Positions 8,707 through 17,818 of a DNA stretch of 64,000 bases are shown piece after piece. This DNA is from Agrobacterium cucumeris. Its GTDB lineage: Bacteria > Pseudomonadota > Alphaproteobacteria > Rhizobiales > Rhizobiaceae. The DNA is taken from the NCBI RefSeq assembly GCF_030036535.1, contig NZ_CP080387.1, positions 1,984,001 to 2,048,000 of the forward strand, written 5' to 3'. Position 1 is the stretch's first letter; every line of letters starts with the position of its first letter. Under the pieces are notes generated by a model that made no database searches, was not told the origin of the DNA, and worked only from the letters and a program-made list of their open reading frames with translations. Made by a program: the position numbers and the translations under genes.

Positions 8707-9618
8707 ATGGAACGGCCAATCTTGCCGAAGGGCTTGCCCGAGGACATCGAAGACAAGAAGGCCGTTGCCCAGGCGTGGTTCCAGCATCTGCGCGACACCA
8801 TCGTCACCTCCTTCGAAACGCTCGAAAACGACCTGACCGGCCCCTTGGCGGATCAGGAGCCCGGCCGCTTCGTGCAGAAGGACTGGCTGCGCGACAATGG
8901 CGAAGGCGGCGGCGGCAAGATGTCGATGATGGAAGGCCGCGTCTTCGAAAAGGTCGGCGTGCACACCTCCACCGTCTATGGCGAGTTCTCGCCGGAATTC
9001 CGCCAGCAGATACCGGGTGCGGAAGAAGACCCTCGCTTCTGGGCCTCGGGCATTTCGCTGATCGCCCATCCGGTCAACCCCAATGTCCCGGCCGTGCACA
9101 TGAACACCCGCATGGTCGTCACCACCAGCCACTGGTTCGGCGGCGGTGCGGATCTGACACCCGTGCTGGGCCGCAGACGGACGCAGGAGGACGCGGACAG
9201 CCAGCTGTTCCACCGCGCCTTCGAGATCACTTGCAAACGCCACCCGGTCGCCGATTATCCGCGCTACAAAAGCTGGTGCGATGACTACTTCTTCCTGAAG
9301 CACCGCAACGAAGCCCGAGGCATCGGCGGCATATTTTTCGACTGGCTGCACCCGGAAGAAGAAAAGGGCGGCTGGGACGCCAATTTCGCCTTCGTGCAGG
9401 ATGTCGGCCGCGCCTTCAATCTGGTCTATCCGAAGATCGTTCGCGCCAATTTCAACCAGAACTGGACGGAAGAGGATCGCGACGAGCAGCTTATCCGCCG
9501 CGGCCGTTACGTGGAATTCAACCTGCTTTACGACCGCGGCACCATCTTCGGCCTGAAGACCGGCGGCAATGTCGAATCGATCCTCTCGTCTCTGCCGCCG
9601 GTAGTGCGCTGGCCTTAA
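8707..9618 (+). CDS. hemF: Oxygen-dependent coproporphyrinogen III oxidase
   Basis: A 303-residue HemF, the usual length. It converts coproporphyrinogen III to protoporphyrinogen IX with molecular oxygen in haem synthesis, in the cytosol as a homodimer. Family signatures are seen in order: [16 protein letters not shown], the [17 protein letters not shown] stretch, [11 protein letters not shown], and the end [22 protein letters not shown] 8707 follows AGGAGA at good spacing. It is monocistronic. A near-palindrome upstream (8640-8656) resembles but does not fit an FNR box. Confidence 0.95.
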   Translation: MERPILPKGLPEDIEDKKAVAQAWFQHLRDTIVTSFETLENDLTGPLADQEPGRFVQKDWLRDNGEGGGGKMSMMEGRVFEKVGVHTSTVYGEFSPEFRQQIPGAEEDPRFWASGISLIAHPVNPNVPAVHMNTRMVVTTSHWFGGGADLTPVLGRRRTQEDADSQLFHRAFEITCKRHPVADYPRYKSWCDDYFFLKHRNEARGIGGIFFDWLHPEEEKGGWDANFAFVQDVGRAFNLVYPKIVRANFNQNWTEEDRDEQLIRRGRYVEFNLLYDRGTIFGLKTGGNVESILSSLPPVVRWP

Positions 9619-9700
9619 AAAACCTCACGCAAATTTGACGCTCATCAGCCAATTTGTCGCAAATAGCGCAAATTAGGACTTATGGAAAAATCAAGGCAGT

Positions 9701-9737
9701 GATAGTCTCCTCCCGCAGACGTACTGGAGGAGCTATC
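9701..9737 (+). promoter_or_regulatory. Hairpin that buries the ribosome binding site of the next gene
   Basis: GATAG-T-CTCCTCC (9701-9713) pairs with GGAGGAG-CTATC (9726-9737), giving 12 base pairs with one bulged T and a 12-base loop. The paired right arm contains the entire ribosome site (9726-9732) of the gene starting at 9741. This is the geometry of an RNA thermometer or of a translation switch opened by a protein or sRNA. The structure was read by eye, not folded. Confidence 0.6.
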
Positions 9738-9740
9738 GTC

Positions 9741-10010
9741 ATGATTACTTCGAACAGCATGCCTATTTCTGCTGCCCCCGAGGCAGCACCGCAATCCATC
9801 GATACCCCCGAACTGATCGACCGCCTGGCAGCGGAAATGCGTGCCACGGGCGATCGTGAACTGCCGCATTCCTTTTATGTCGAACAGGTAAAGCGCACCC
9901 TTGCCGGACAAACGACGGCACGGCGGGCGGCCAATGACGAAATGCCTCGTACAAAAATTCCGGCAGCCGGCACATCCTCTGTTTTCCAGTGCTGGGCAAT
10001 GCCGGAATAG
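9741..10010 (+). CDS. Hypothetical small protein with a masked ribosome site
   Basis: 89 residues, no recognised family. The first half is Pro/Ala-rich (SMPISAAPEAAPQSIDTPE), followed by an amphipathic helix-like stretch and a basic segment TARRAANDEMPRTK. ATG 9741 follows GGAGGAG by eight bases, so the start is well supported. The ribosome site lies in a 12-bp stem just upstream, which suggests conditional translation. Upstream DNA contains repeated AATTTG/CAAATT motifs (9651-9674) that could be an operator. It is followed by, but separate from, the DUF1059 gene. Confidence 0.6.
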   Translation: MITSNSMPISAAPEAAPQSIDTPELIDRLAAEMRATGDRELPHSFYVEQVKRTLAGQTTARRAANDEMPRTKIPAAGTSSVFQCWAMPE

Positions 10011-10086
10011 GGGCCAGAATAGAGACCCGAACAGGGTCGAAGGGTGTCGCTCTGGAACATAAGCGGCAACCGTTCGTTTCTTGGCA

Positions 10087-10119
10087 GAGGGACAGCATGT
10101 CCTTTCAATGCTGTCCCTC
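10087..10119. other. Perfect 12-bp stem-loop ahead of the DUF1059 gene
   Basis: GAGGGACAGCAT (10087-10098) and ATGCTGTCCCTC (10108-10119) pair perfectly around nine bases. No T-run follows on either strand, so it is not a plain terminator. It ends 10 bases before the ribosome site of the gene at 10144. It may be a regulatory RNA structure or a DNA operator. Confidence 0.5.
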
Positions 10120-10143
10120 ACTCGAAACAGGGAGGTAAAACTA

Positions 10144-10329
10144 ATGAGACTGTTTGAATGTGGAACGCTCGTGCCCGGCTGTGCCTGGCATACACGCGCC
10201 GATGACGACGCCGAAGTTGTCCGCCGCACGGTGGAACATATGCGCTCGGCCCATGGCGAAACCACGATCCGCGAAAACATGATCGACAATATCAAGGCCC
10301 GCATCCGCGACGAGGCAAATGCGGCTTAA
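10144..10329 (+). CDS. DUF1059 small protein
   Basis: 61 residues with the DUF1059 pattern: a short N-terminal strand, then CAWHTRADDDAEVVRRTVEHMRSAHG, containing a Cys and two His that have led to the family being called putative small metal-binding proteins. ATG 10144 has AGGGAGG eight bases upstream. Cytosolic, no signal peptide. The function of the family is unknown. Lies behind the stem-loop at 10087-10119 and converges with the CCA-transferase gene. Confidence 0.8.
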   Translation: MRLFECGTLVPGCAWHTRADDDAEVVRRTVEHMRSAHGETTIRENMIDNIKARIRDEANAA

Positions 10330-10355
10330 GCCGAACCGCCGTCATCGCTGCGATC

Positions 10356-11612
10356 TCAATTCTCCAGCATGGTTTTAAGCCGGGCGGTCAGCGCTGCCCG
10401 GTCGAGCGAAAAATTGACGTCGATCCACTTTTCCTCGAGGTTTTTCAGCACCTCGCCAACCTTCGGGCCAGCCTCGACGCCGGCGGCCATCACATCAGCA
10501 CCGCTCAACGGAAATCCCGGTTTTTTGAATTTTTCCGCTCTCGTCAGCAACGTCGAAAGACGCGCCACTTTCTGCATCGCCGCATCTCCCGCCGAAAGGT
10601 CGGCGCGGGCCGAGGCAAGCGCGAGCTTCAGCCGCGTCCTCACACCTTCGACACCCTGGCGATAAAGCAGCCGGTCAAGCGCCGTCTCCTTCATTTCCGG
10701 GTCGATCGCCGGGGCGGAAGCCCAATTGGCGAGATATCCCGCCTCAGCCTTGGACAGCCTCAGCCGCGCAGCAAGGGCCGCCAACCTGTCCTTGTCGGGC
10801 GGCACGATGGCGGCAAGCCGCAGCATCGGGTCAACCGCCCAGCCAAGGGATTGCTCCGTCGCCACCAGGCCGTGAATGGCGTCGATGCCCCATTTTTCCG
10901 TTTCGGGCAGAATTTCCGCCAGCACGCCCGATTGCCGCATCCACAAAAGGGCGCGGGATGGGTCGCGGGCGGAAAGCAGTTTTTTCGTCTCGCTCCAGAC
11001 GCGTTCGGCCGAAAGCGTCCCAAGCTTGTCCTTGGCCCGGGCGCTGGCACGCAAACCGTCGGCATCGGGCCGACCTGAGCCATAATGGGCGAAAAACCGG
11101 AAAAACCGCAGGATACGAAGGTAATCTTCCGCAATCCGCATCGCCGCATCGCCGATGAAGCGCACCGTGCGGGTTTCCACATCGGGCAGTCCATCGATGA
11201 GATCGATGATCTCGCCCTTTTCGTTGGCGTAAAGGGCATTGATGGTGAGGTCCCGCCGCTCGGCATCGGTCTGCCAGTCAGTGCCGAAGGCAACCTGCGC
11301 GTGGCGGCCGTTGGTCTCGACATCGCGGCGCAACGTCGTGACTTCAAAGCCTTCGCCATCGATCACCAGCGTCACCGTGCCGTGCTCGATGCCGGTTGGC
11401 ACCGCCTTGATACCGGCCGCTTTCGCTCGCTGAACAACCACATCGGGGGTAAGCGTCGTTGCCATGTCGACATCGACGACCGGCAGATCCATCAGCGCAT
11501 TGCGCACCGCGCCGCCGACGATCCGCACCTCGCCGCCATCGGCATTCAGAAGCGTAAAGATGCGCCTCAGCGCCGGTTTTTCAAACCAGTCCCGCCCGGC
11601 AAGGCTATTCAT
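10356..11612 (-). CDS. CCA tRNA nucleotidyltransferase / poly(A) polymerase family
   Basis: A 418-residue class II nucleotidyltransferase that adds or repairs the 3' CCA end of tRNA from CTP and ATP. The catalytic head is clear: RIVGGAVRNALM, then the metal-binding VDVDMATT (DxD), the conserved RRDLTINAL motif and the RIAEDYLRILRFFRF segment. Start at ATG 11612 overlaps the Nudix stop by four bases (ATGA), with GAGG eight bases upstream, so the two genes are translationally coupled. Third gene of the DUF1285-Nudix-CCA operon. Confidence 0.92.
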   Translation of the reverse strand: MNSLAGRDWFEKPALRRIFTLLNADGGEVRIVGGAVRNALMDLPVVDVDMATTLTPDVVVQRAKAAGIKAVPTGIEHGTVTLVIDGEGFEVTTLRRDVETNGRHAQVAFGTDWQTDAERRDLTINALYANEKGEIIDLIDGLPDVETRTVRFIGDAAMRIAEDYLRILRFFRFFAHYGSGRPDADGLRASARAKDKLGTLSAERVWSETKKLLSARDPSRALLWMRQSGVLAEILPETEKWGIDAIHGLVATEQSLGWAVDPMLRLAAIVPPDKDRLAALAARLRLSKAEAGYLANWASAPAIDPEMKETALDRLLYRQGVEGVRTRLKLALASARADLSAGDAAMQKVARLSTLLTRAEKFKKPGFPLSGADVMAAGVEAGPKVGEVLKNLEEKWIDVNFSLDRAALTARLKTMLEN

Positions 11613-12247
11613 GTATAAAACCTCTCGTAAATCGTTCGCACGATGCCCGCCGTAATGCCCCAAATATAGCGTTCGCCATAGGGCATTTCGTAGAAAAACC
11701 GCTCCTTCCCCTGAAAGATGCGGCTGCCGCGACCGTGATTGGCCGGGTCCATCAGGAAGGACAACGGCACCTCGAAAACCTCATCCACCTCAGTGGGATT
11801 AAGCGTTAAATCAAAGCCCGGGCGGACGACTGACAGCACCGGCTTGATGCGAAAACCCGTCCCGGAAATATAATCTGGCAGCCGTCCAACCGTCTCCACG
11901 AAAGAACGCGAAAGACCGATCTCTTCTTCCGTCTCGCGCAGCGCCGCTTCTTCCGGCGTGCGGTCCTCGGCATCGATGCCGCCGCCCGGAAAGGAAATCT
12001 GGCCTGAATGCTGGCGCAGCGTTGCGGTGCGCTGGGTGAAGATCACCCGCGCCTCGTTGCCATCGTCGATAACCGGTATCAGCACTGCGGCATCCTTCAG
12101 CCGGATGCCATTGCCAGACAGCACCACGCCCGGATTGAGCACGTGGTCGCCATTTTCCCGCTCGGCCACGCCCTCGCCTTCCTGCAGCACCCGGCGGCGG
12201 AAATCGGTGGCGGTAAAAGCCTTGAGGCCCGTCGTCATCATCGTCAT
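11609..12247 (-). CDS. Nudix hydrolase, CoA pyrophosphatase type
   Basis: 212 residues with the full Nudix box GGGIDAEDRTPEEAALRETEEEIGL (G-x5-E-x7-REUxEExGU) near the middle and the preceding SGQISFPGG, the pattern found in CoA diphosphatases such as NudL. It would cleave CoA or a related pyrophosphate. Its start overlaps the DUF1285 stop by four bases and its stop overlaps the CCA-transferase start by four bases. This tight arrangement suggests stoichiometric expression from one transcript. Confidence 0.88.
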   Translation of the reverse strand: MTMMTTGLKAFTATDFRRRVLQEGEGVAERENGDHVLNPGVVLSGNGIRLKDAAVLIPVIDDGNEARVIFTQRTATLRQHSGQISFPGGGIDAEDRTPEEAALRETEEEIGLSRSFVETVGRLPDYISGTGFRIKPVLSVVRPGFDLTLNPTEVDEVFEVPLSFLMDPANHGRGSRIFQGKERFFYEMPYGERYIWGITAGIVRTIYERFYT

Positions 12248-12873
12248 TCTGAAAGCCGTTCCAGTTCCTTGGCGGGCATCACCGGAAAGATCACCCCGCC
12301 CGAGCGCACCGCAAACATGTCGACGCCATCCACGTCGATCACCTCGCCGAGTGCCGCGAGATCATACATCACGGCCCGTGAGACGAGCGCCTCCAGCCGG
12401 CCGCGCACCAGAAGATAGGGTTTCAATTCGCGGTTTTCACCGAAAATTTCAAAGCGCAGCGGATGCTCCGGCCCCGCCTCCACCACGTCGCCGACATTGG
12501 TGCGAAAGGTCAGCAGGGATTCGCCATCCGCACCAGCCGCAGTCACCGTCATTTCCACGGCGACGAAGGGTGCATCCACCACCCGGATGCGGACTTTTTC
12601 CACAGGAGTTACAAGGTAGGTCCTGCCGTCCTCATCCTTGCGCAAAACCGTGGAAAACAGCCGAACCAGAGGTGCCCTTCCGATGGGTGTCCCGAGGTAG
12701 AACCATGTGCCGTCAGCACGGATTTCCATGTCGAGATCGCCGCAAAAAGGCGGATTCCAGCGCTCCACCGGGGCCGGCCCGCGCTTGCCATCACCGCTCT
12801 GTTCGGCGGCACGGGAAATCATCGCCGCAAGCCCCGCCGCATCATCAGCCGAATTTATCGTCTCCGCTGCCAT
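12244..12873 (-). CDS. DUF1285 domain-containing protein
   Basis: 209 residues matching DUF1285: the core begins PPFCGDLDMEIRADGTWFYLGTPIGR and continues VRLFSTVLRKDEDGRTYLVTPVEKVRI. No signal peptide or membrane segment. The biochemical role is unknown. It is the first gene of the operon with the Nudix hydrolase and CCA-transferase, and is divergent from moxR with 175 bases between them. Confidence 0.88.
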   Translation of the reverse strand: MAAETINSADDAAGLAAMISRAAEQSGDGKRGPAPVERWNPPFCGDLDMEIRADGTWFYLGTPIGRAPLVRLFSTVLRKDEDGRTYLVTPVEKVRIRVVDAPFVAVEMTVTAAGADGESLLTFRTNVGDVVEAGPEHPLRFEIFGENRELKPYLLVRGRLEALVSRAVMYDLAALGEVIDVDGVDMFAVRSGGVIFPVMPAKELERLSE

Positions 12874-13048
12874 ATTCGAGTCTCGCTTTGCCGATAAGGA
12901 AATACTAAGTCACGACATAGTCATTCGAATGGCGCTTGTCAGCGGCCAAGAGAGCAATAAGCTAGATGCAGCGCAAAATCCGCCCCGGTTGGCAACCAGC
13001 AAAACCGGGATGCGAATGCGACAGCGGCGAAGGTATGAGGAGAGCGAC

Positions 13049-14059
13049 ATGGGCGTGATGAATACCGGCGAAACCCTCGATGAAAAGGCCATCGTCGCCT
13101 CGGCCGAAAAGGCGCTTTCAGACATAGCGGCCATCCGCACGGAGGTCTCCAAGGTCATTTTCGGCCAGGAAAAAGTGGTGCAGAACACGCTTCTCGCCAT
13201 CCTCTCCGGCGGCCATGCGCTGCTGGTCGGCGTTCCCGGCCTTGCCAAGACAAAGCTCGTCACCACGCTCGGCACCGTCCTTGGTCTGGATGCCAACCGC
13301 ATCCAGTTCACGCCGGACCTGATGCCTTCGGACATCCTGGGTTCCGAAGTCATGGATCAGGACGAGAACGGCCGCCGGTCCTTCCGTTTCATCAAGGGTC
13401 CGATTTTCGGCCAGCTGCTGATGGCCGATGAAATCAACCGCGCCAGCCCGCGCACGCAGTCCGCACTTTTGCAGGCCATGCAGGAATATCACATCACCAT
13501 GGCCGGCCAGACCTATGAGCTGCCAAAGCCGTTCCACGTTCTCGCAACCCAGAACCCGCTGGAACAGGAAGGCACCTATCCGCTGCCGGAAGCCCAGCTC
13601 GACCGTTTCCTGCTGCAGGTCGATGTCGGTTATCCCGAGCTTGCCGCCGAACGCCAGATCCTGCTCGACACGACGGGCACCGCCTCCGGCGAAGCACGCG
13701 GCGTGATCGGTGCCGAGCGCCTGATGGAAATCCAGGCCCTCATCCGCCAGATGCCGGTCAGCGACAAGGTCGTGGACGCGATCCTTTCGCTCGTCCGTTC
13801 CGCCCGCCCCGGCCATGGCAACAAATTGACCGACAAACACGTTGTCTGGGGTCCGGGCCCGCGTGCCGGTCAGTCGCTGATGCTGACGGCCCGTGCCCGT
13901 GCGCTTTACGAAGGCCGGCTTGCGCCATCGCTGGACGATGTCCATGCGCTGGCCGAGCCGGTGCTGGAACACCGCATGGCGCTGACCTTTGCGGCCCGCG
14001 CCGAAGGCATGTCGGTGCGCGATGTGATTGCGGCCCTCGTGGAGCAGGCCAAGAATTAA
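13049..14059 (+). CDS. MoxR-family AAA+ ATPase
   Basis: 336 residues. The AAA+ core has Walker A GVPGLAKTKL, Walker B LLMADEINR, sensor ATQNPLEQEGTYPLPEAQLDRF and a C-terminal lid, all typical of MoxR chaperone-like ATPases. ATG 13049 is chosen because GAGGAG lies six bases upstream. It leads a four-gene operon (DUF58, BatA/DUF4159, large membrane protein). The equivalent R. leguminosarum operon RL3499-RL3502 is known to affect cell morphology and envelope integrity. Confidence 0.92.
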   Translation: MGVMNTGETLDEKAIVASAEKALSDIAAIRTEVSKVIFGQEKVVQNTLLAILSGGHALLVGVPGLAKTKLVTTLGTVLGLDANRIQFTPDLMPSDILGSEVMDQDENGRRSFRFIKGPIFGQLLMADEINRASPRTQSALLQAMQEYHITMAGQTYELPKPFHVLATQNPLEQEGTYPLPEAQLDRFLLQVDVGYPELAAERQILLDTTGTASGEARGVIGAERLMEIQALIRQMPVSDKVVDAILSLVRSARPGHGNKLTDKHVVWGPGPRAGQSLMLTARARALYEGRLAPSLDDVHALAEPVLEHRMALTFAARAEGMSVRDVIAALVEQAKN

Positions 14060-14095
14060 AAGACGCGTGCCTAACCTTTCGCGAAAGGAGTGCCT

Positions 14096-15010
14096 GTGGC
14101 ATCCATCGGCCAGATCGTAGACAAGACGCCGGGTAGCGAAGTTCTGGCGCGCGCGCGCCAGCGCGCAGCCCTGGTGCCGGACTGCATGGTCGAGGCAAAG
14201 CGCATCGCCAACACCGTCACCGCCGGCTGGCACGGCCGCCGCAAACGCGGCATCGGCGAAAATTTCTGGCAATTTCGCCCCTATGCCGAAGGCGAAAGCC
14301 TGTCGCGCATCGACTGGCGGCGCTCGGCCCGCGACGACCATACCTATGTGCGCGACCGCGAATGGGAGGCAGCTCACACCATCTGGCTCTGGGCGGACAT
14401 GTCGCCGTCGATGATGTTCAAGTCCACCCTCGGCTCCGTCTCCAAGGAAAGCCGGGCGCTGGTGCTGATGCTGGCGCTGGCGGAAATCCTGGCGCGCTCT
14501 GGCGAACGCATCGGTTGCCCCGGCATCATGGAGCCGGTCTCGGCCAGAAACGCCGCCGAACGGCTGGCCGCCGCCATCATGCACGCGCCGCTGACCACGG
14601 GCATGCCGGAAACGGGCATGATCCGTGGCGCGAGCGACATCGTTCTGATTGGCGATTTTCTCGATGATGCGAAAAACGTGATGGAGCGGATTTCGCCTCT
14701 GGCGCGACGTGGCCTGCGCGGCCATGTGGTGGAAATCGCCGATCCGGCCGAAGAAACCTTCCCCTATTCCGGCCGCACCGAATTTACCGATCCGGAAACC
14801 GGCGAAAAACTGGTATCCGGCCGCGCCGAGACCATTCGCGAGGATTACACCCGCGCCTATCTCGCAAGACGCGAGGCGCTGTCCTCGTCGCTGCGCCGTC
14901 TCGGCTGGAACTTCGTCTTCCACCGCACCGATCATCTCGCTTCCGAGGCGCTTGTGGCCGTTCACATGTATCTTTCCGGCGCGCCGGCACAGGGCGGTGG
15001 GCACCGATGA
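14096..15010 (+). CDS. DUF58 domain-containing protein
   Basis: 304 residues from a GTG start at 14096 (AAAGGAG, five bases upstream; an earlier GTG at 14090 overlaps the ribosome site). The DUF58 hallmark RIDWRRSARDDHTYVRDRE is followed by a von Willebrand-like fold with WADMSPSM, resembling a MIDAS start (DxSxS). DUF58 proteins are common partners of MoxR ATPases and probably relay its action to envelope proteins. The stop overlaps the next start by four bases. Confidence 0.88.
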   Translation: MASIGQIVDKTPGSEVLARARQRAALVPDCMVEAKRIANTVTAGWHGRRKRGIGENFWQFRPYAEGESLSRIDWRRSARDDHTYVRDREWEAAHTIWLWADMSPSMMFKSTLGSVSKESRALVLMLALAEILARSGERIGCPGIMEPVSARNAAERLAAAIMHAPLTTGMPETGMIRGASDIVLIGDFLDDAKNVMERISPLARRGLRGHVVEIADPAEETFPYSGRTEFTDPETGEKLVSGRAETIREDYTRAYLARREALSSSLRRLGWNFVFHRTDHLASEALVAVHMYLSGAPAQGGGHR

Positions 15011-17817
15011 GCGCATTGCCTTTCGTCTTCACCAGCCCCTACATCCTCTTCGGCCTGCTGGCGCTGCCCGCCATCTGGTGGCTGCTGCGGCTCACCCCGC
15101 CGCGCCCCAAGGCGGAAGTGTTTCCGCCACTGAAGATATTGGCGACGGTGCTGAAACGCGAGGAAACGCCCTCGAAAAGCCCGTGGTGGCTGACCCTTTT
15201 GCGCATGGCGCTTGCCGCCGCCGTAATTTTTGCGCTGGCCGATCCGGTGGTGAACCCGCGCAACAACAGCATCGCCGGCAGCGGCCCGCTGGTGCTGGTG
15301 GTCGACAACAGCTGGGCCGCCGCGCCCGACTGGGAAAGACGCGTGGCCACCGCTCAGGCCCTGATCGGCGATGCGGAGCGGGCCGACCGCCCCGTCTCCA
15401 TCAGCTTCACCGCCGATGCCGAACATGATGCCGTATCGGGAACCACAGCCGTGGCGCTGGAAAAGCTCGCCGCCGCCAAGCCGAAACCGCTGATGCCGGA
15501 CCGCGTGCACACGGCCGAAGCCATCACCGAGGCGCTGAACGGCACGACCCCCGGCACGCTCGCTTATATTACCGACGGTGTTCAGATCGCGCAGGATGAA
15601 AACGCGATGAGAACGCTTGCCAGCCTCTCGCCCGCCGAATTCCGCATCGTGAAGGGCGACGGCAAGGCCATCGCCGCCATTACCGGCGCTACCAACAATG
15701 CCGATGCCATGAGCGTCACCCTTTCGCGGCTCGACACGGCCGAAGCCGCCCGGCTGACCGTCAATGCCCAGGACAGCCAGGGCCGCATTCTCGCCAATGG
15801 CACGGCCAGCTTCGCCCCCGGCGAGGCCGAAACAACCGCAACGGTGGAAGCCCCCTTCGAACTGCGCAACGATTTCGCCCGCCTCTCCCTCGAAGGCGTT
15901 TCGACGGCGGGCGCCGTGCATCTTCTGGATGACGGTTTCCGCCGCCGCCGCGTGGCGCTGCTCGCCGGCGAAACCGGCAATGATTTCCAGCCGCTGCTGC
16001 AGCCGCTTTATTATATCAGCCGCGCGCTTCAACCTTTTGTCGATCTCATTCCGCAGCGGCAGGCCGATCTGGCGCAGGCAATCCCGGAGATCCTGCAATC
16101 CAATCCGTCGGTCATCGTCATGGCCGATATTGGCCGACTGCCACAGGAAACCTATGAGCCAATGCAGCGCTGGCTTGCAGCCGGTGGTACGCTGATCCGC
16201 TTTGCCGGGCCGCGCCTTGCCGCAGCCCCGGCCGACGATCCGCTGGTGCCGGTGACGCTCAGGCAGGGTGAACGCGCGCTTGGCGGCGCGCTCTCCTGGG
16301 CGGAGCCACAGCCGCTTGCCGATTTCCCTGCTTTCGGCGCCTTTGCCGGCATGCCGAAGGCCGATGGCATTCTCGTCAAACGCCAGGTTCTGGCCGAACC
16401 GACACCCGATCTGGCTGAACGCACCTGGGCAAGCCTTGCCGACGGCACGCCGCTCGTCACCACCCGCACTGTCGAGGCAGGCCGCATCGTGCTCTTCCAT
16501 GTCAGCGCCGAGGCAAGCTGGTCCGACCTGCCGATCTCAGGCCATTTCGTCGATATGCTGCGCCGTATCGTGCAATTGTCGAAAGCGGGCGGCGCTTCGG
16601 CTTCCGCCAATGCCCCGGCCGCAGCCCTGCCCCCGTTCCGCCTCCTGACAGCCGAAGGCGCGCTATCCGCCGAAATCGGCACTGCCCGGCCGCTGGAAAT
16701 GCGCGCCGGCCAGCCACCGCGCACCGGTTTCGACAATCCCCCCGGCCTTTACGGCACAGAGGATGGTTTCGTGGCTCTCAATCTCCTGCCCGCAGGTGCG
16801 ACGCTGCGCCCGCTTGACGCATCCGTCGCCGGTGTCAGCACCACCAGTGAAGCGCTGATCGGCGAAACCGCGAAATCGCTGCGCCCTGCTTTGTTCATCG
16901 CCGCCTTCCTGATGCTGATTGCCGACAGCCTGATCGTGCTCTTCATGAACGGTGCCTTCGCACGCCTGCCGAAAGCCCGCAGCGCGACAGTTGCCACCCT
17001 GCTGCTGGCGCTTGGCGCCTTTGCCGCCATGTCGCCAACCGATGCCCGCGCCGACGATCCAAAACCCGGCGACGAGCAGATTTTCGAGCGGCTGGACACC
17101 ACCCATCTCGCCTATGTCCGCACCGGAGAGGATGATGTCGACCGCACCTCCGAGCAGGGTCTCCAGGGTCTCAGCGAATTCCTGACCTGGCGCACGACAC
17201 TGGAACCCGGTCAGCCGGTTGGACTCGATATCTCCAAGGATGAATTGTCCTTCTATCCGATCATCTACTGGCCAGTATCGGCGACGGCCCCCATGCCGTC
17301 GAGCGCCGCGATTTCGCGCATCGACGCCTATATGCGCGCCGGCGGCACCGTGCTGTTCGATACACGCGACCAGTTCTCTTCGCTCGATACCGGCGCGACC
17401 AGCCCCAATGGCGAACGCCTGCAGGCGATCCTCGCCAATATCGATATTCCGCCGCTGGAGCCTGTGCCGGAAGACCACGTTCTGACGCGGTCCTTCTACC
17501 TGCTCACCAATTTCCCCGGCCGTTACAATGGTTCGCCACTCTGGGTGGAATCGCGACAGGGAGCCGCCAAGACCACCTCGGGCCTCTCTTCTTCCGGCGA
17601 TGGCGTGACGCCGATCATGATAACGGGCAATGATTTCGCCGGCGCCTGGGCCGTCGATCCGCAGGGCGCGCCGGTTCTGCCCACCGTGCCGCCGGACGAG
17701 ATGCAGCGCGAACACGCCTTCCGCTCCGGCGTCAACATCATGATGTATATGCTGACTGGCAACTACAAGGCCGATCAGGTTCACGTTCCCGCACTTCTCG
17801 AACGGTTGGGGCAGTGA
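15007..17817 (+). CDS. BatA-like N-terminal domain and DUF4159 membrane protein
   Basis: 936 residues. Two N-terminal membrane helices (PYILFGLLALPAIWWLLR and a second near residue 65) make up the BatA-type aerotolerance domain. A von Willebrand-like segment with VDNSW follows, then an extracytoplasmic region, another helix pair near residues 625-680, and a C-terminal DUF4159 domain with TRSFYLLTNFPGRY. DUF4159 has a glutamine-amidotransferase-like fold without the catalytic Cys. It starts inside the DUF58 stop (ATGA). It is probably the membrane target of the MoxR-DUF58 pair. Confidence 0.87.
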   Translation: MSALPFVFTSPYILFGLLALPAIWWLLRLTPPRPKAEVFPPLKILATVLKREETPSKSPWWLTLLRMALAAAVIFALADPVVNPRNNSIAGSGPLVLVVDNSWAAAPDWERRVATAQALIGDAERADRPVSISFTADAEHDAVSGTTAVALEKLAAAKPKPLMPDRVHTAEAITEALNGTTPGTLAYITDGVQIAQDENAMRTLASLSPAEFRIVKGDGKAIAAITGATNNADAMSVTLSRLDTAEAARLTVNAQDSQGRILANGTASFAPGEAETTATVEAPFELRNDFARLSLEGVSTAGAVHLLDDGFRRRRVALLAGETGNDFQPLLQPLYYISRALQPFVDLIPQRQADLAQAIPEILQSNPSVIVMADIGRLPQETYEPMQRWLAAGGTLIRFAGPRLAAAPADDPLVPVTLRQGERALGGALSWAEPQPLADFPAFGAFAGMPKADGILVKRQVLAEPTPDLAERTWASLADGTPLVTTRTVEAGRIVLFHVSAEASWSDLPISGHFVDMLRRIVQLSKAGGASASANAPAAALPPFRLLTAEGALSAEIGTARPLEMRAGQPPRTGFDNPPGLYGTEDGFVALNLLPAGATLRPLDASVAGVSTTSEALIGETAKSLRPALFIAAFLMLIADSLIVLFMNGAFARLPKARSATVATLLLALGAFAAMSPTDARADDPKPGDEQIFERLDTTHLAYVRTGEDDVDRTSEQGLQGLSEFLTWRTTLEPGQPVGLDISKDELSFYPIIYWPVSATAPMPSSAAISRIDAYMRAGGTVLFDTRDQFSSLDTGATSPNGERLQAILANIDIPPLEPVPEDHVLTRSFYLLTNFPGRYNGSPLWVESRQGAAKTTSGLSSSGDGVTPIMITGNDFAGAWAVDPQGAPVLPTVPPDEMQREHAFRSGVNIMMYMLTGNYKADQVHVPALLERLGQ

Positions 17818-17818
17818 C

